Shown in pieces: positions 32,535 to 44,326 of a DNA stretch of 64,000 nt. The translations under genes and the position numbers were made by a program. The stretch spans positions 1,426,001 to 1,490,000 of the forward strand of contig NC_018210.1 of the NCBI RefSeq assembly GCF_000219625.1. The letters run 5' to 3'. A model generated the notes under the pieces. The model made no database searches. It worked only from the letters and a program-made list of their open reading frames with translations, and was not told the origin of the DNA. Source of the stretch: Zymoseptoria tritici IPO323. Its lineage: Eukaryota; Ascomycota; Dothideomycetes; Mycosphaerellales; Mycosphaerellaceae. Each line of letters begins with the position of its first letter. Position 1 is the first letter of the stretch.

Positions 32535-33764
32535 ATGGGCAACATTCTTCTCTACGCCGCTTTCGTAGCATCCGCTACCCTCTCCATGGCCCAAGGTACT
32601 GCTCGCTTGCAACAGCAGCCTGGTCGCCGATTCATCAAAAGCGGTCCAATTGAAACACTCAAAGCGTACGAGAAGTACGCCAACGGAAACATTCCACCGG
32701 AGATTGTTGCAGCCGCCGCAAATGCCCGCGCCCATCAGAAGGGCGGCCTGCAGGACGGCGCGACCGGCAGTATCCCGAATTGGCCCGCTGACGCCTACTC
32801 TACCGAGTACAGCATACCTGTACAGATTGGCAGTCAGAACTTCAATATGTTGTGGGACACTGGCAGTCCTACGGTGTGGGTGTACTCCGTTTTCGAGCCC
32901 GCAGGTGAAACCTTCTGGCAAAATCGATACAAACCCGGCCCATCCGCAGAGCTGCTATCCGGCGAGAAATTCGTCATCAAGTATGGAGACGGCAGTTACG
33001 GTGTCGAGGGTGACGTGTACACCGACGCAGTCAAGTTGGGCGGTCTGACCGTTCCAAAGCAGGCTCTTGGGGCCGTCACACATGCCTCGGATGATGTTAC
33101 ATCGGCGCCCTTCGAGGGCATCATCGGGGCGTCGTTTGGCGCATGCGACGACATCCGTCCGAATAAACAGAAAACCTGGGTTGACAACATCATACCTACT
33201 CTTTCTGAGCCGCTATTCACTGTCGACTTGAAGAGAGGCCAACAAGGATTTTTCGACCTGGGACATATCGACCCGACTAAGCACACCGGTTCTATCAATT
33301 ACGTGCCTGTTCCCGACACCAGATGTCTCTGGACGCTCACCGTTGGTGGCTCTTCCGCCGGATCTGAGCCGGTCAGTGGTAGCATCGGCAAGGCTGTTGT
33401 CGATACTGGTACGAGCTTGAACTTCATCCCCGATGCCGCTCTCAAGTCCTACTACTCTCATATCCCCTCTGCGGTATACAGCGATGATTATGCCGGATGG
33501 GTCTTCGACTGTAGTGCTACTCTTCCGGACTGGAATGTGCAAATTGGCAGCGAGACCTACACGGTGCCAGGACGGTACATCAACTATGCGCCGATCGCCG
33601 ACAAGGACGGCAACCTTGACGGGACGTGCTATGGGGGCCTCCAAACCGGCCCTTTCAATGACAGTGTCCTGGGAATCATTTTCCATAACGCCGTCTTTAT
33701 TGTGCATGATTTCAACAACGGATCTCCGCGGCTCGGCTTCGCTCCAAAAGCACTGTACTCTTGA
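32535..33764 (+). CDS. Secreted pepsin-type aspartic protease (penicillopepsin/aspergillopepsin I-like)
   Basis: This is a single-exon gene of 409 residues. The first 20 residues form a signal peptide (MGNILLYAAFVASATLSMA), followed by a propeptide to about residue 85. The mature domain has both catalytic loops of family A1: DTGSPTVWV at 108-116 and DTGTS at 290-294. It also has the flap YGDGSYG at 150-156, a terminal hydrophobic segment (LGIIFHNAVFIVHDF), and Cys326/Cys365 for the usual disulfide. Length and layout match fungal aspergillopepsin I/penicillopepsin, which degrade proteins outside the cell at acid pH. All catalytic residues are present, so it should be active. It is the first intact gene beside the transposon block. 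Exact subfamily is not certain. Confidence 0.93.
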   Translation: MGNILLYAAFVASATLSMAQGTARLQQQPGRRFIKSGPIETLKAYEKYANGNIPPEIVAAAANARAHQKGGLQDGATGSIPNWPADAYSTEYSIPVQIGSQNFNMLWDTGSPTVWVYSVFEPAGETFWQNRYKPGPSAELLSGEKFVIKYGDGSYGVEGDVYTDAVKLGGLTVPKQALGAVTHASDDVTSAPFEGIIGASFGACDDIRPNKQKTWVDNIIPTLSEPLFTVDLKRGQQGFFDLGHIDPTKHTGSINYVPVPDTRCLWTLTVGGSSAGSEPVSGSIGKAVVDTGTSLNFIPDAALKSYYSHIPSAVYSDDYAGWVFDCSATLPDWNVQIGSETYTVPGRYINYAPIADKDGNLDGTCYGGLQTGPFNDSVLGIIFHNAVFIVHDFNNGSPRLGFAPKALYS

Positions 33765-34855
33765 ACGCTTTTCGCGAGAGTGTCCATGCGACGCGCATGG
33801 AGCCAGCTCGGAAGGAGCTGCAAGGCTTGCTATTGGATTGGCGAAGTGCTCTCGCACGGAGGGATGGAACGGAGCGCCGGGTTTGCTTTCTCTGTCGTTC
33901 GTAGGCGTTTGAAAGCGAACTTCTTCCTACCGTGACACTGCGTGCCAACATCTTGTCCCGTCCTGCGTTCCGCGGCTGTCGAAGCGCCACGCTGTTTGAA
34001 ACCTGTCCGTTGTAGCCTTACTTCATTGAATGTATTGTTGCCAGAATGGACGAGCCAGCACCTGAATGATTGTCAACCGGCTCCAGGATCAAGATTTATC
34101 ATCCCACCCCAGAGAGCATCTCGACCGCTTCGTCGCCCAGCTCCTGGGCCCAAGCTCCCATCCTAAGAAAGAGTCGGATGCGGAGGCATCAGCATTCCAG
34201 TCAGTCCTGCCCAGCCATCTCAACCTCATCGAGATGCCATCACACACTAACCTCACACCTCCATCTCACACGGTTGCAGTTCAGGAATCCGCGTCCATTG
34301 CGGCCTACCATTCACGCCGTAGTATCCCGAGTGCAAGCACTACAGATAACCATACGTTCCCCACGGTCGTAGGCCACCGGAGCTTGACGGCATACTGATG
34401 GAGGCTGACCTTTCTCCTCTGCTCAAGATCACTGCGGCACCTTTACATACTGATCGAGAATGACCTTCCTCCTCTGCCAAAGACCACTGTGGCACCTTTC
34501 TTAGTGCTACCCCATGTTGTGATGAGTCGAAGTGTATCACAAGTGATAGGTTTAGCCTTCGAGGGACATGAACATCGCCTAATCCGGCATGAGGGTGGTG
34601 GAGGCGAGGATGAGGGCCAGGATCATCGATCAGAAGGGTGAAGGTGAAGATGACCAAACACGTTCTCCTCTCGAAACGTGACAGCTGCATTATGATGCTC
34701 AGCTTGGGAATGATTGCGATATGTAAGCACTGCATGCGAGGGGGTATCTAAATATCATCGTCCGAACAAACAACTCCAGCAAATCGCACATATCATGTTC
34801 ATAATCATGTTCGCATTTACATCGTCCTTCCGACTTCTCCTTACAGAACCCCTGC
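33765..34855. other. Intergenic region between convergent genes, with a 55-bp duplication
   Basis: No gene was recognised. A segment starting TGACCTTTCTCCTCTGC at 34,406 is repeated with changes at 34,461 (period 55 bp), both copies ending GGCACCTTT. The rest should contain the 3' ends of the protease and AT-hook protein transcripts. Confidence 0.6.
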
Positions 34856-37589
34856 TCAACGCTGTCGAGCAGGCGCAGGAGGTCTCACGATCTTTAGCAG
34901 CGGCTGCACACGCTGCATCCTGTTCAAGCCGACGCGATGGATGACCTTTGAAGTCGGCTTGATCGGGGAGTGAGAGTTGGGATTCGGCTTTGGAAGAGGT
35001 TTGTCCGCGGTCGTGGAAGTCGAGGACTTTGCCGGTATCGCTTCCTTCGTGGCATCCACCGACTTCGGGTTGGTCTTCTCGCTCCCGGGCTGATTCTCCT
35101 TGTTGCTCGAGATGTCAGCTTTCGGCTTCTCAGGAGCACTCGACTTGGCTGGGCGGCCACGAGCCTTCTTTCTCGGTGGTTCATCGTCCTGTTCTTCCTC
35201 ATCATCCACTTCAGCTTCGGAGTCGTCAAGCACTTTCTCTGCTGACTTTGGTGCAACTTTCGATTGAGTCTTGGTCGCGACGATGGTCTTCTTTGGTGGC
35301 ACAACAATGTCGTCCTCTTCGGGCTCCGCCTCCGAATCCTCAAGCACTTTCTCGGCCGACTTTGCCTTGCTCTGGTCCTTGGCCTTGGTAGCAGGTCGGC
35401 CTCGCTTCTTGGGCTGCACTATGTCCTCCTCATTCTCGTCAGACTCCGACTCGTCGAGCACCTTCTCCGCAGACTTTGCCTTGCTCTGATCAGTACCCTT
35501 GGCAGGTCGACCTCGTCTCTTTGGTGGCACGATATCCTCGTCGTTGCTATCGACCTCGGACTCGTCGACAATCTTCTCAGTCGATTTCGCCTTGCCATCG
35601 TCTTTCGATTTGGCCGGTCGGCCTCGCTTCTGCGGCTGCACAATATCATCGTCGTCGCTATCGACTTCGGACTCATCCAGCACCTTTTCCGCAGACTTTG
35701 ATACTTTCTCAGGCTTGCTCTTCCCCGGTCGACCAGGCTTCTTCGTTGCCGCAGGCTCTTTGGAGATGGGATCCCTTGATAATTCGTCTTCATCGTCATC
35801 CTCATCGTGCACGACAGTCTGTTGCTTCTTGCGAGTAGACTGCGACGCTACACGGCTCACCGGCTCCAAGGTCGCCTGCCTCTTCGCTTGCTGTTGACTC
35901 AAGCTTGGTGACTTTTGCACTCTGCTCAGGTCAACGTGGTCCTCGAAGATCGTGGTATGACTTCTTCGAGACTTCCTGGAAGCTTGTGAGGAAGGAGGTG
36001 GCATAGCGAAAGCAGCAGCATCAGCGGCTCTTTTGGCAGATGCTGGCGTGGCAGCTTTGGTAGCTGGTGGCTTGACGGGTGTGGATTCTGAGTCGGTGGA
36101 TCGCAGCATGAAGCCCAGGTCTTTCAAAGTCTCCCTCGCCTGTCCGCGGTCGATCTGCTTCGCTGCCGGAGCAGGTTGCTGCTTTTCGATCGATGGTATG
36201 ACTTCGAGCTTGTCTTTCGGAGCGGCAACCTTAGTCTGGGTCGTCTTTGATGTCTCAGGTTGAGGCTCAGTCCTTGACTGTACAGAAGCGGTATCTTGAG
36301 CCAGATGAGAAGCATTCTGTGGAGGTTCAGTCTGAGTTGTAGTAGCGTTGGCGTTTGTCGTCTTCCTTCGCTTCTTTGCTGCTTTCTCAGGAACCACCGA
36401 ATAGTCGACTGGCCTTTCGACCACCGCCGTAGACCTCCTGCGACTTGGTCTTGGCTGGTAACGCTCCTTTGGCAGACCAATGGCAAGGTCTTCTGAATTC
36501 AATGGCTCTGAGCTCTCTGCTTGGGCCTTTCGCTTCTTGTCTATGGCGCTTTTCTGTGTGCCGGCTTCGTCCGCAGGGACAGACTTCTTTCGCACACGCG
36601 GGACCGAGACAATGGGACTTGATGATGCTGGCTGACGCTCTTTCTCAGCAGCACTGTCGGGGACGGCCTTCGAAGCCACTTCACCGGATCCTTCGACTGT
36701 GGCCGCCTGAAGACTCTCGTCCGCGTTCTCGGGCACCTCACGAAGTGAAGTTTGCTGCGAGACAGCAGGAAGCTCGGCACCTTCGCCATGCTTCAGCTTT
36801 TCATTTCCGTTCAGTTCCTGCTGCTGGCTTCCGTCACCGCCACGCTTTGGGGTCTGTGATTCTGCTGCATTGGACCAAGGAAAAGGCGAGCTGTCCGGCT
36901 TGTCCAGATCCGGCAGTCTTATCTCGGTGATTGGCGGCGGCACATTCTCCTGATTAAGTGCTTGCTCGACCAGTCTCTGCTGTGAAGATTCATTGTAAGC
37001 CACTGTGCTCCCACTGTCCCTGAACATGACTGTCGGTTCGTGCTCTGCAAAGTGTTGGAACATAGTCCCAGTCGGTAGTGCGCTGGAACGATGAGCACCA
37101 GCGGAGTGCTCCGCGAACATTGGGAGTTGTGAGTGATCCGGCAGAAAGTCGTCTCGAAAAGCGGCCAATTGATCTTGTGACCGAGCTTGCTGCTGGCTTC
37201 TCGATGCGTATGAATCCAAGGTGGACTTTGCTCGCTTTGCAGAGCTCCGAGGACCAGGCACAGGCTCCACAGCGGGCACAGTCGTATACCGGCGATCTGC
37301 CTTCTTCGCGGCGGGAGTTGTGGATGACTTCATGTTGTGGTGAGTCGCGGAGAGGTGATCTGAGGCCGAGTCGAAGAGTCCGCGGCCTGCATCAGCGATC
37401 TGTCTGTTCAAGCTGCCTGCGAGACGTCAGATGATGTTCATGAGGAATTGGAGCTGATGAAGTCGCACCTGTTGACAGACTGCTCTTCTCTTGCCGTGCA
37501 TTGGTCTCATCGGGCTGGTCGTTTTCGGCTCCTAATGTGAAGTCTTCGTTGTCGCCTTCATCCTCGGAGTCCTGGATGATCGGAGACAT
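34856..37589 (-). CDS. Nuclear AT-hook protein with acidic/basic tandem repeats
   Basis: Two exons are supported. Exon 1 is 37,589-37,469, beginning MSPIIQDSEDEGDNEDF; then comes a 52-bp intron (37,468-37,417, GTGCGA...CAG with branch CTGAC), then exon 2 to 34,856. The product has 893 residues, almost wholly low-complexity. The C-terminal third holds 4-5 repeats of about 38-40 residues, each pairing an acidic block (KVLDESEVDSDDDDIVQP) with an AT-hook (RGRPAKS). Five GRP cores are visible, including one in KKPGRPGKS. AT-hooks bind the minor groove of AT-rich DNA, so a chromatin role is likely. The final RVGLNRMQRVQPLLKIVRPP looks like a conserved docking tail. No enzyme domain was seen and no known orthologue is recognised. 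Confidence 0.75.
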
Positions 37590-40500
37590 TGTGATGGATA
37601 AATGGCTTCGGGCATGTTCTGAAGTGAAATTCGTCGAGTTGCTTGCCTGGAAGACGCGTGACGCGATCACCCCGATGAAGTTGGGGAAAGAGCGTCGAGA
37701 TGGAAAGCGCTTCACCGTGTGTCAAGCACTTTCCAATGGTGTCTATAGTACTGGCACCGACTACGACGTCGTTCTGCTTCCGTGTTCACAATCAAACATC
37801 TTCAAGAAATGGCCATGGCCCCGACATCGACAATGCCCGCATCACGTGACTTCGCGTCAGTTCCCCGCCACCTCCAAATTCGCCTACACGTCCGCCAGCT
37901 GGCTGGCCCGTTTGTCTTTCGAACATCGACTCGACACCATTTCCGAATATCTCAGATATTCATCGACTCCGACCGAGTCCTCCGATCATCCACTACTGGA
38001 CCTCGATTCGACTCCGACGCCTCGAAACCGCTACTCAACCTCGCCGATCTGGTCCCCTTGGCCGCGTTCCTCCCTCGAGCATCTGTGATCTCTCAACAAC
38101 ACATACCACCAAGCACATACCCTCCCCACAGTCCTTCAGACGTCCATCGTTCAGTGTCGCTCGCGGCGCTGGCAACGGTTCACTCCGCGCTTCTTCCTCT
38201 GGCCAAGTCGGATGACAATCCTCGAACCTCACAGCATGGTCTCACTTTTTTGTCCCCGGCGAAGCTACTGTCGAAGTGGATGCGATGTTCTGAAGAGCTT
38301 AACCCTAAGCGATTTTCTCGGTTTCCACAAGTCTCGCGATGTCCTCTACTCCTCATGTAGAGACAAGCAGCTGGCTTCTTCAACTAGTCTACGCGGACTC
38401 TGATCTTGCACGTCAGCGTAGTTGATCTTGCATCGGCGAAAGTGGCGGAATGGTGAAAGAGGATGCTGGACGAAAGAGTTGCTGGTCATGTCCGGTTCTT
38501 CCTTAACTCAGCGGCATCATGCGTCGGTTTGATAAGACTTCCGAGGAGGCGCGCGTCGATGCTGCTGGCTGGACTCTTGCTCTGATCACGAATGCACAGT
38601 TCTGATGGACTTCACTGGAATGGAATGGGAAAGAGTCGGATGGAAAGTGTCGGGCAGTGCCATCATCGGCGCTGTCTTTAGGATCTGCATTGGCTGGAGG
38701 TTTCGGGGTGAGGTCGAGGGTATGTTCGTGGGTGTCTGCAATACCAGGTGCCGGTCGTTGGGTTTCAAGACTGCTCGAGTCTGCATCACTAGCACCTTTA
38801 CTGGTGTCTCCCGTTGGTTTGATGGCTTCTGCAACAACTTGACTTGAGAGGAACACGGGAAGAGCATAGCAGTGTCCCTTTGAGGACTTCAGCCAACACA
38901 CAGACGGCGCGATCTTGGATGTTTCATCAATCTGGCACCATCTCACACTCGTCTGAATCGTGCTCGCAATATCTGCAGTACGTAGCGAGGTGAGTGGGCT
39001 CACACACAGAGACATCCAGATCTGCGCTGTCGACTCGCACGAGTCCGGCATGCTATAAGCTCCTGCACTCCTTGAAGACTCGACTGGTCTCGTTGCGTGC
39101 ATTGGTCCATCCTCCATGACAGGTCGTTCAGCTCTTGCAATCTCTTGTCTCTCTACACCTCGATCGGACTTGCAACGCATCAAAGACCTCACGCCATTTC
39201 TCGGTCAACACCACCACGCTCACCCCTCGGCCGCGATGCCTGCACACTTCTCCCACCCGCTACACTGCCTTCGCAGAAAGCCAACCACTCTTCACCCCAG
39301 CCCATCCCCAGCCCAAGCCATCAAAACCCACACCCCAGCACCTCGCTACCGGCGTGGTTCTCTTCTGAGATTGTCCGATCAGTCGCGTCAATCATCTCCC
39401 TCCACGGTCCCCTCGTGGCGGTCGATCGATGAACGCCGAACCCCCCACCCCCTTGCCCTGCCTCTGCTTCTCCGCGGACGAGCAGTGCGTCCCTCGCTCC
39501 ACTTGCGAGATGGCGAGCGGTTTTTGTAGATGTACTTTGTCCGCTTGCGCCCGTTGGGGTATACTGCCTCTCGAAACCTGGCTGCGAAGCTTTTTTTATG
39601 CTTTAACGTCGGGCGGAGAGATGGAATTCAAAGACTTGTCTCTGAGTGGGAGTGCTTATTCACATACGGAGAGATCACGATGCCTGAGGATTTGGAATGT
39701 GTGCTAAGAACGACTGGTGAAACGAGCTGGTGTGTTTCGGAGAGCTGAAGATGAGGGTTTGAGAACGAAAGTTGGTGGGTGAGAAGGCGGATGGAAGGAA
39801 GGAGTGAGATGGTGCGGGTGTTTCACGGCGATTGCTTTGAAGCTGGACGTTGTTGCATTGCTGACGAACGATGGGATCGGGCTTTGGGACTTCTGACCGC
39901 GAAGGCTTTCTGTCATCTGATCGGGCGAACTCTAGCTTTTTGCGACTACTGCGATCGACACTCAGGTCACCGTGCGGGAAACTACGAATTGGCTGTACTC
40001 GCCAGCAAACCGGATCACAGGCGTGGAGAAGCGGGACCTCTCTCGAGTGAGGATCAAAGCTTTGGCTTGTCTGTCTTCAATTGCCTGCCGGTCTGCTCGG
40101 CAGTATGGCTATTCTTGTGCTCTTGCACGCGTGGTGCTTGTGGAGAGAGACGCTGGCGTGGAAGGCGATGACGAGATAGCTGCGAAAGGTGAAGGGAGCT
40201 GGAGTTGAAGGCACTAAGGTCTGTGAACGGGAGTTGGAAGTCGATGCGACAGCATCCGGTGAGCGGGCGGTCTGCATACAAAGCGCAGCGATGCGCTGAG
40301 CCGTCTCTCGATCCTGTGAAGGGGAGAGGACGGCCTTTTTCACTTTTTTATAAGTCTCTTCAGAATTTCGTATGTCTGCGCTGATGGAGCTGACTATTTT
40401 GACAGGTTTGAGTGTCCTCCGCGGAGATTATGGCCTTCTCTTTTTTTGTGGTCCTAAGCGGCTGGGTTTCCCAACACGCGAGCCGAGCGGATCAGAACCG

Positions 40501-40613
40501 CAAACGCAATTCCCGTGCAGAAGAAGTAAAGAATACTCCTCAATCGCCTACACACACACCAAACGTCAGCACATCATCACCCACACCCACAAGGTTCAAC
40601 ACCGCTCAAAAAC
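37590..40613. other. 3-kb interval without a convincing gene
   Basis: It contains the promoter of the AT-hook gene at its left edge and the 3' end of the MAPEG gene at its right. Several ORFs of 100-230 codons overlap each other on both strands. None shows a domain, and most have Ser/Pro/His/Arg-rich content typical of chance frames. A short-lived gene or a non-coding transcript is possible but not supported. Confidence 0.5.
37842..37849. promoter_or_regulatory. Palindromic TCACGTGA (bHLH-type E-box)
   Basis: This site is 253 bp upstream of the AT-hook protein start. TCACGTGA is the core bound by Cbf1/Pho4-class bHLH factors in fungi. The match alone does not prove use. Confidence 0.35.
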
Positions 40614-41090
40614 TCACGCCCAAGCCCTCGTCTCCGTCTTGATATACGCGACGGTATACAACACCCGACTAACCATCCACCCGACCACAAACCGATTCAG
40701 TCCAACCTGATCCTCACCCAACCTCGCATTGGCGAACAATCCCGCAAACACGGCCGCGACGAACAACGGCATATTTTCCATGTGATTTTTGTGGCAGGCT
40801 TTGGCGCGCTCGAAAGCCGCGAGTTCGCGGGGGGGGAGCTTCTTTTTGAGGTACTCGGCGTAGGCGGCGCCTTGGGGGTTTTCGTTGTGGTGCGTGTTGA
40901 TGTTGCCGGCGTTGGCGCGGGAGATGGCGATGCCGTGGGGGATGAGGGCGAGGATGTAGTAGAGGGGGATGGAGATTAGGGCTGTGGTGGGAGGAAGGGA
41001 GGGTTAGCTAGGTTCTGGGAGGAGAGGTGGATTGGGTTGAGCGTCGTGAAGAGGGTGTGGGTAGGACTTACGGATGTTGTAGGACGACAT
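40614..41090 (-). CDS. MAPEG-family membrane protein
   Basis: Two exons: 41,090-41,072 (MSSYNI) and 40,981-40,614, joined across a 90-bp intron (GTAAGT...CCACCACAG). The product has 128 residues. A first membrane helix (LISIPLYYILALIPHGIAI) is followed by a loop, then the family signature with Glu75-Asn76 in ACHKNHMENMPLF (68-80), and two further helices (VAAVFAGLFANA and NRFVVGWMVSRVLYTVAYI). MAPEG proteins are small ER or outer-membrane proteins acting in glutathione-dependent detoxification or lipid mediator metabolism. Fungal members of this length are usually described only as MAPEG proteins. Substrate is unknown. The first exon encodes just six codons and is easily missed. Confidence 0.85.
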
Positions 41091-41909
41091 TTTGGCTGTT
41101 TCTTGCGGGAAGGTCAAGTTCTGAGTGATGTTGAAGGAAGGAGAAGATGTCTGTGAGGAGGAGAGTGAGATGGAGCGTTGGGCACAAGTGGCCTACCTTA
41201 GTTAATATTTTGGACGATGACGGAGTGGCCTGACGTTTTGGAGAGCGTTCCTCGGTGCGAGCTCCAGTCCAATGGCCCGACAACAAGGAACGAGCTCTCG
41301 GATCGGCGTTGGTGGGGAGGGCAACGTTCAAGCCACACGACAACCTGGTTGCAGTCAGATCAACTCATCAACTCTCACCAAGCACCAGTCTGGGGATATC
41401 GACTTCATTCTGGTCCTTTCTACCGTAGACGAGCAAATGCCTTGGACTGTTCAGCACACAGATGCGCGATCGTGGTGCACTGAACCCTGACCATGTTCAT
41501 CCCGGTGATGGCATGGAAGACATGCATGCAAGAGCTCAAAGCCGGACCCCACTTGAGGAAGATGTCACCAAGGCTCAGCACTTCGAACGACTGCGAACAT
41601 CCTTCAAACATTCTCTTGCACAGAAATCGCTGCAGCTTCTGTACGAAGAATCATCTCTCTCCAGCCACTTCGGCAGAGGAGCTCTTCCCGAAAGCCAACA
41701 TGCAACCCCGCACTCCTCCATGCACTTCCAAGGTAGCACACCATCCCGCCCAAGTCATGCACATTGGTCGACTCACGATACTTTTCGTCTTGCGCCGAGC
41801 ATTGGCAGGGCTGCTTTCTCTCGACCAGTGTTGCATTGATTGAACACCTTTCCTACTCTCACACAACAGTGTCGAAGCAGTCATCTCGTGAGAGAGCACT
41901 TCTGAAAAC
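41091..41909. other. Divergent intergenic region (MAPEG / phosphatase-like)
   Basis: This 819-bp region lies between two oppositely transcribed genes and should hold both promoters. ORFs here are short and overlap each other; no gene or TATA box was recognised. Confidence 0.6.
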
Positions 41910-43783
41910 ATGCTGTCCTTCCTCACCATCATCGCCGGGCTCGCCGCATTCGCCCCGCTTGCCCACGCACAAGATGATCCCGAATACACCGTCTGGTCGT
42001 CCGTCGTCCTCACCCGCACAGGAGAACGTACACCCGATATGATCACCGACTCGCCGACCGTCTTGACTTCAATCGGAGCAAATCAAGCATATGCTGCCGG
42101 CGAATTCTTCCGCAATCGTTATATCGATTCAAATTCCACCGACAATAGCACGAATGGGGTTGGCACTGCTCGAGCGCCGATACGAGGACTGAATGCCGAT
42201 ACATACGATTCTCTACAGACTTGGGTCTTGACAAGAGATCAACAATACTTGAGTGCGACTGCTCAGGCCTTCCTTCAAGGTTTATATCCTCCACGGTCTC
42301 CAAGTGCAGATCCCAACGACATCACAGCGGACGACACATATGTGAGTACTCGAACCCATCAAACAGCACGTCTTCATCTAACCGATTCCCCAAGATCACC
42401 GGCCCTCTCAACGGCTACCAATACCCCTTCATCCAAGCCGCGAGCGACCTCGACCCAAACTACATCTACCTCGACGCAACCCACCAATGCCCCTCCTTCA
42501 CCCGCTCCGTCCGCCAACTCCGCTCGAACACCCAATTCAGCACGACCCAAACCTCCTCCTCATCCCTCTACACCACCCTCGGCAACGCCTTCTCCTCCGT
42601 CCTCGACCTCCAATACTGGAACTACCGCAACGCCTACGCCCTCTACGATTACCTCCGCCACCAAAACGCCCACAACAGCACCGCCCGCACCATCCTCTCC
42701 AACCTCCTCACCAACAACTCATCCACCACCGACCCGCTCTCCACCCTCCGCTCCCTCGCCGACGCCCAACAATCCGCTCAACTCGCCAATCTCACAGCTT
42801 ACAACCCCGCGACCTCCATCACCGGCTACCGCGCCCATTCGGGAAGCATCTCAACCATAGCGGGCAACTTCCTCGCCTCCTCCATCCTCACTTCCCTTTC
42901 CACCGCCCTCCGCACCTCCACAACCTCGAATAAACTCACCCTGCTCTTCACCGACTACACACCCTTCACCTCCTTTTTCGCCCTCGCCTCTCTCCCGTCC
43001 CAATCCTCCAATTTCACCGGCCTGCCCAGTTTCGCCGCAAGCATGGTCTTCGAAGTCTTCTCATACCTCAACGCGTCCAACAGCACCATTCCCCCCATCG
43101 AAGATCTCCGCGTCCGCTTCCTCTTCCGCAACGGAACGGACGACGGGGAGAGATTCCTTAGTTACCCACTTTTCGGCCGACCGAAGGCGCAAGCGGATAT
43201 GTCCTGGCCGGACTTCGCCTCTGCGATGCGCGACATCGCGATCGACGACGTGAGTAGCTGGTGCGACATCTGCGGTGCTACTCGATACGATGCGTGGATT
43301 TGTGCGGCGAATGACTTTGGCGACGGGGGGGATGGGTATACTGAGGGGATGGAGAGACGCGAGCGGGAGGGTCTCAGTCCCGTGGTATCGGGCATCATCG
43401 GCGCGATCGTAGCACTCGCTGTTGCGGGACTAATTTTCGGGGCTGTAATGCTCCTCGCCGGGCTACGACTTCATAGGAGAGACGCCTCCTCCTCCAGCAG
43501 CGGCGGTGGACGGAAGAGTTCGCTGGGAGGATTCAAAGGCGGGCGGAAGATGGCTAGTGATCAGGACTTGACGATTCCGAAGGGTGGGGGAGCGGGGGCG
43601 ACGGTCGTGGTAGGGGTGGGACATGAACGGGTGGGGAGTTGGGAGTTGGGAAAGGCGGATGTGGGGAGGGAGGTTGGGAGTGCGAGGCCGAGTTTGCAGA
43701 GTGGGAGGCCGAGTATGGAGGAGAGAGGGAGGGATGCGTTTGTGGATGATTTGAAGCCTGTGGTGCCGCATGAGAGGGTGTAG
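41910..43783 (+). CDS. Membrane-anchored histidine-phosphatase-like protein, catalytic His missing
   Basis: Exon 1 is 41,910-42,341 and exon 2 is 42,395-43,783, with a 53-bp intron (GTGAGT...AAG, branch CTAAC); the product has 606 residues. It has a signal peptide (residues 1-20), a lumenal/extracellular domain with many N-glycosylation sequons, a transmembrane helix at about 474-501 (SGIIGAIVALAVAGLIFGAV) and a Gly/Ser-rich cytosolic tail of about 100 residues. The fold is the clade-2 histidine acid phosphatase/phytase type. However, the R-H-G-x-R-x-P motif reads RTGERTP at 36-42, and the later H-D block reads LLFTDYTPF near 327. Both catalytic His positions are replaced, so hydrolysis by the normal phosphohistidine route is unlikely. 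It may be a binding or sensing protein. Confidence 0.8.
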
Positions 43784-44326
43784 AGGAGGGGAGGGGTGGG
43801 GAGATGTGAGGTATGACTTGAATGTGATAAATGATATACCTCTCAGACTCGGTCAATTGTGACCGGAACTCGTTCAACGTAGGTCTTATCTCGACATCAC
43901 AGTCAGATCTTGCTGCGCTCAGGCATGTGTAGCGCATTTCACGGAGCGAGCTGTCTGGCACAAGGCTTCCGCTTTTAGCTCTCGATATCAAAGCATAGCA
44001 TTTTGTCAAGTTGGTTGCTACTGACCTATTCACAAGTCCATATGCCCTTCTGTCCACAATTTGGCTTCAATGCAAGTTGGAACGCCGTGAACGCCGATGC
44101 TCTTTCGCCTGATGCACCAGTTCGTGAACTCGAGCGGTATGGAGAGTCGCTGTTTCGCGCGATGCGCTTTCATCGTTTTGCGCAGGCATCCTCCATCAAC
44201 CGCCGTCCGCATCGTCGTCTCCACCGACCTTCACTCGCTTCTTCTTGTTCTTCTTCTCTGTCCTGCGCCTTCGTAGCGCGTAGTCGTCTTCAATGCTCTT
44301 GGTCGTGTCTCCAGCCGCAGTCCGTT
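43784..44326. other. Convergent 3' intergenic region
   Basis: This lies between the stop of the phosphatase-like gene (plus) and the stop of SmF (minus). It should hold both 3' ends. Nothing else was recognised. Confidence 0.6.

Noticed and set aside
35264..35701. Leu-rich plus-strand ORF
   Set aside because: It is antisense to the AT-hook repeats; the regular Leu pattern comes from the repeated DNA unit.
38503..39192. Minus-strand ORF of 229 codons
   Set aside because: No domain, no signal peptide, no splice pattern, and another frame overlaps it; too weak to list as a gene.
39135..39368. Frame with a mitochondrial-presequence-like CLHTSPTR stretch
   Set aside because: It lacks an ATG, starts only at TTG, stops after 77 codons and could not be joined to another exon.
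42487..42933. Pro/His/Arg-rich 148-codon ORF
   Set aside because: It is an out-of-frame reading of exon 2 of the phosphatase-like gene.
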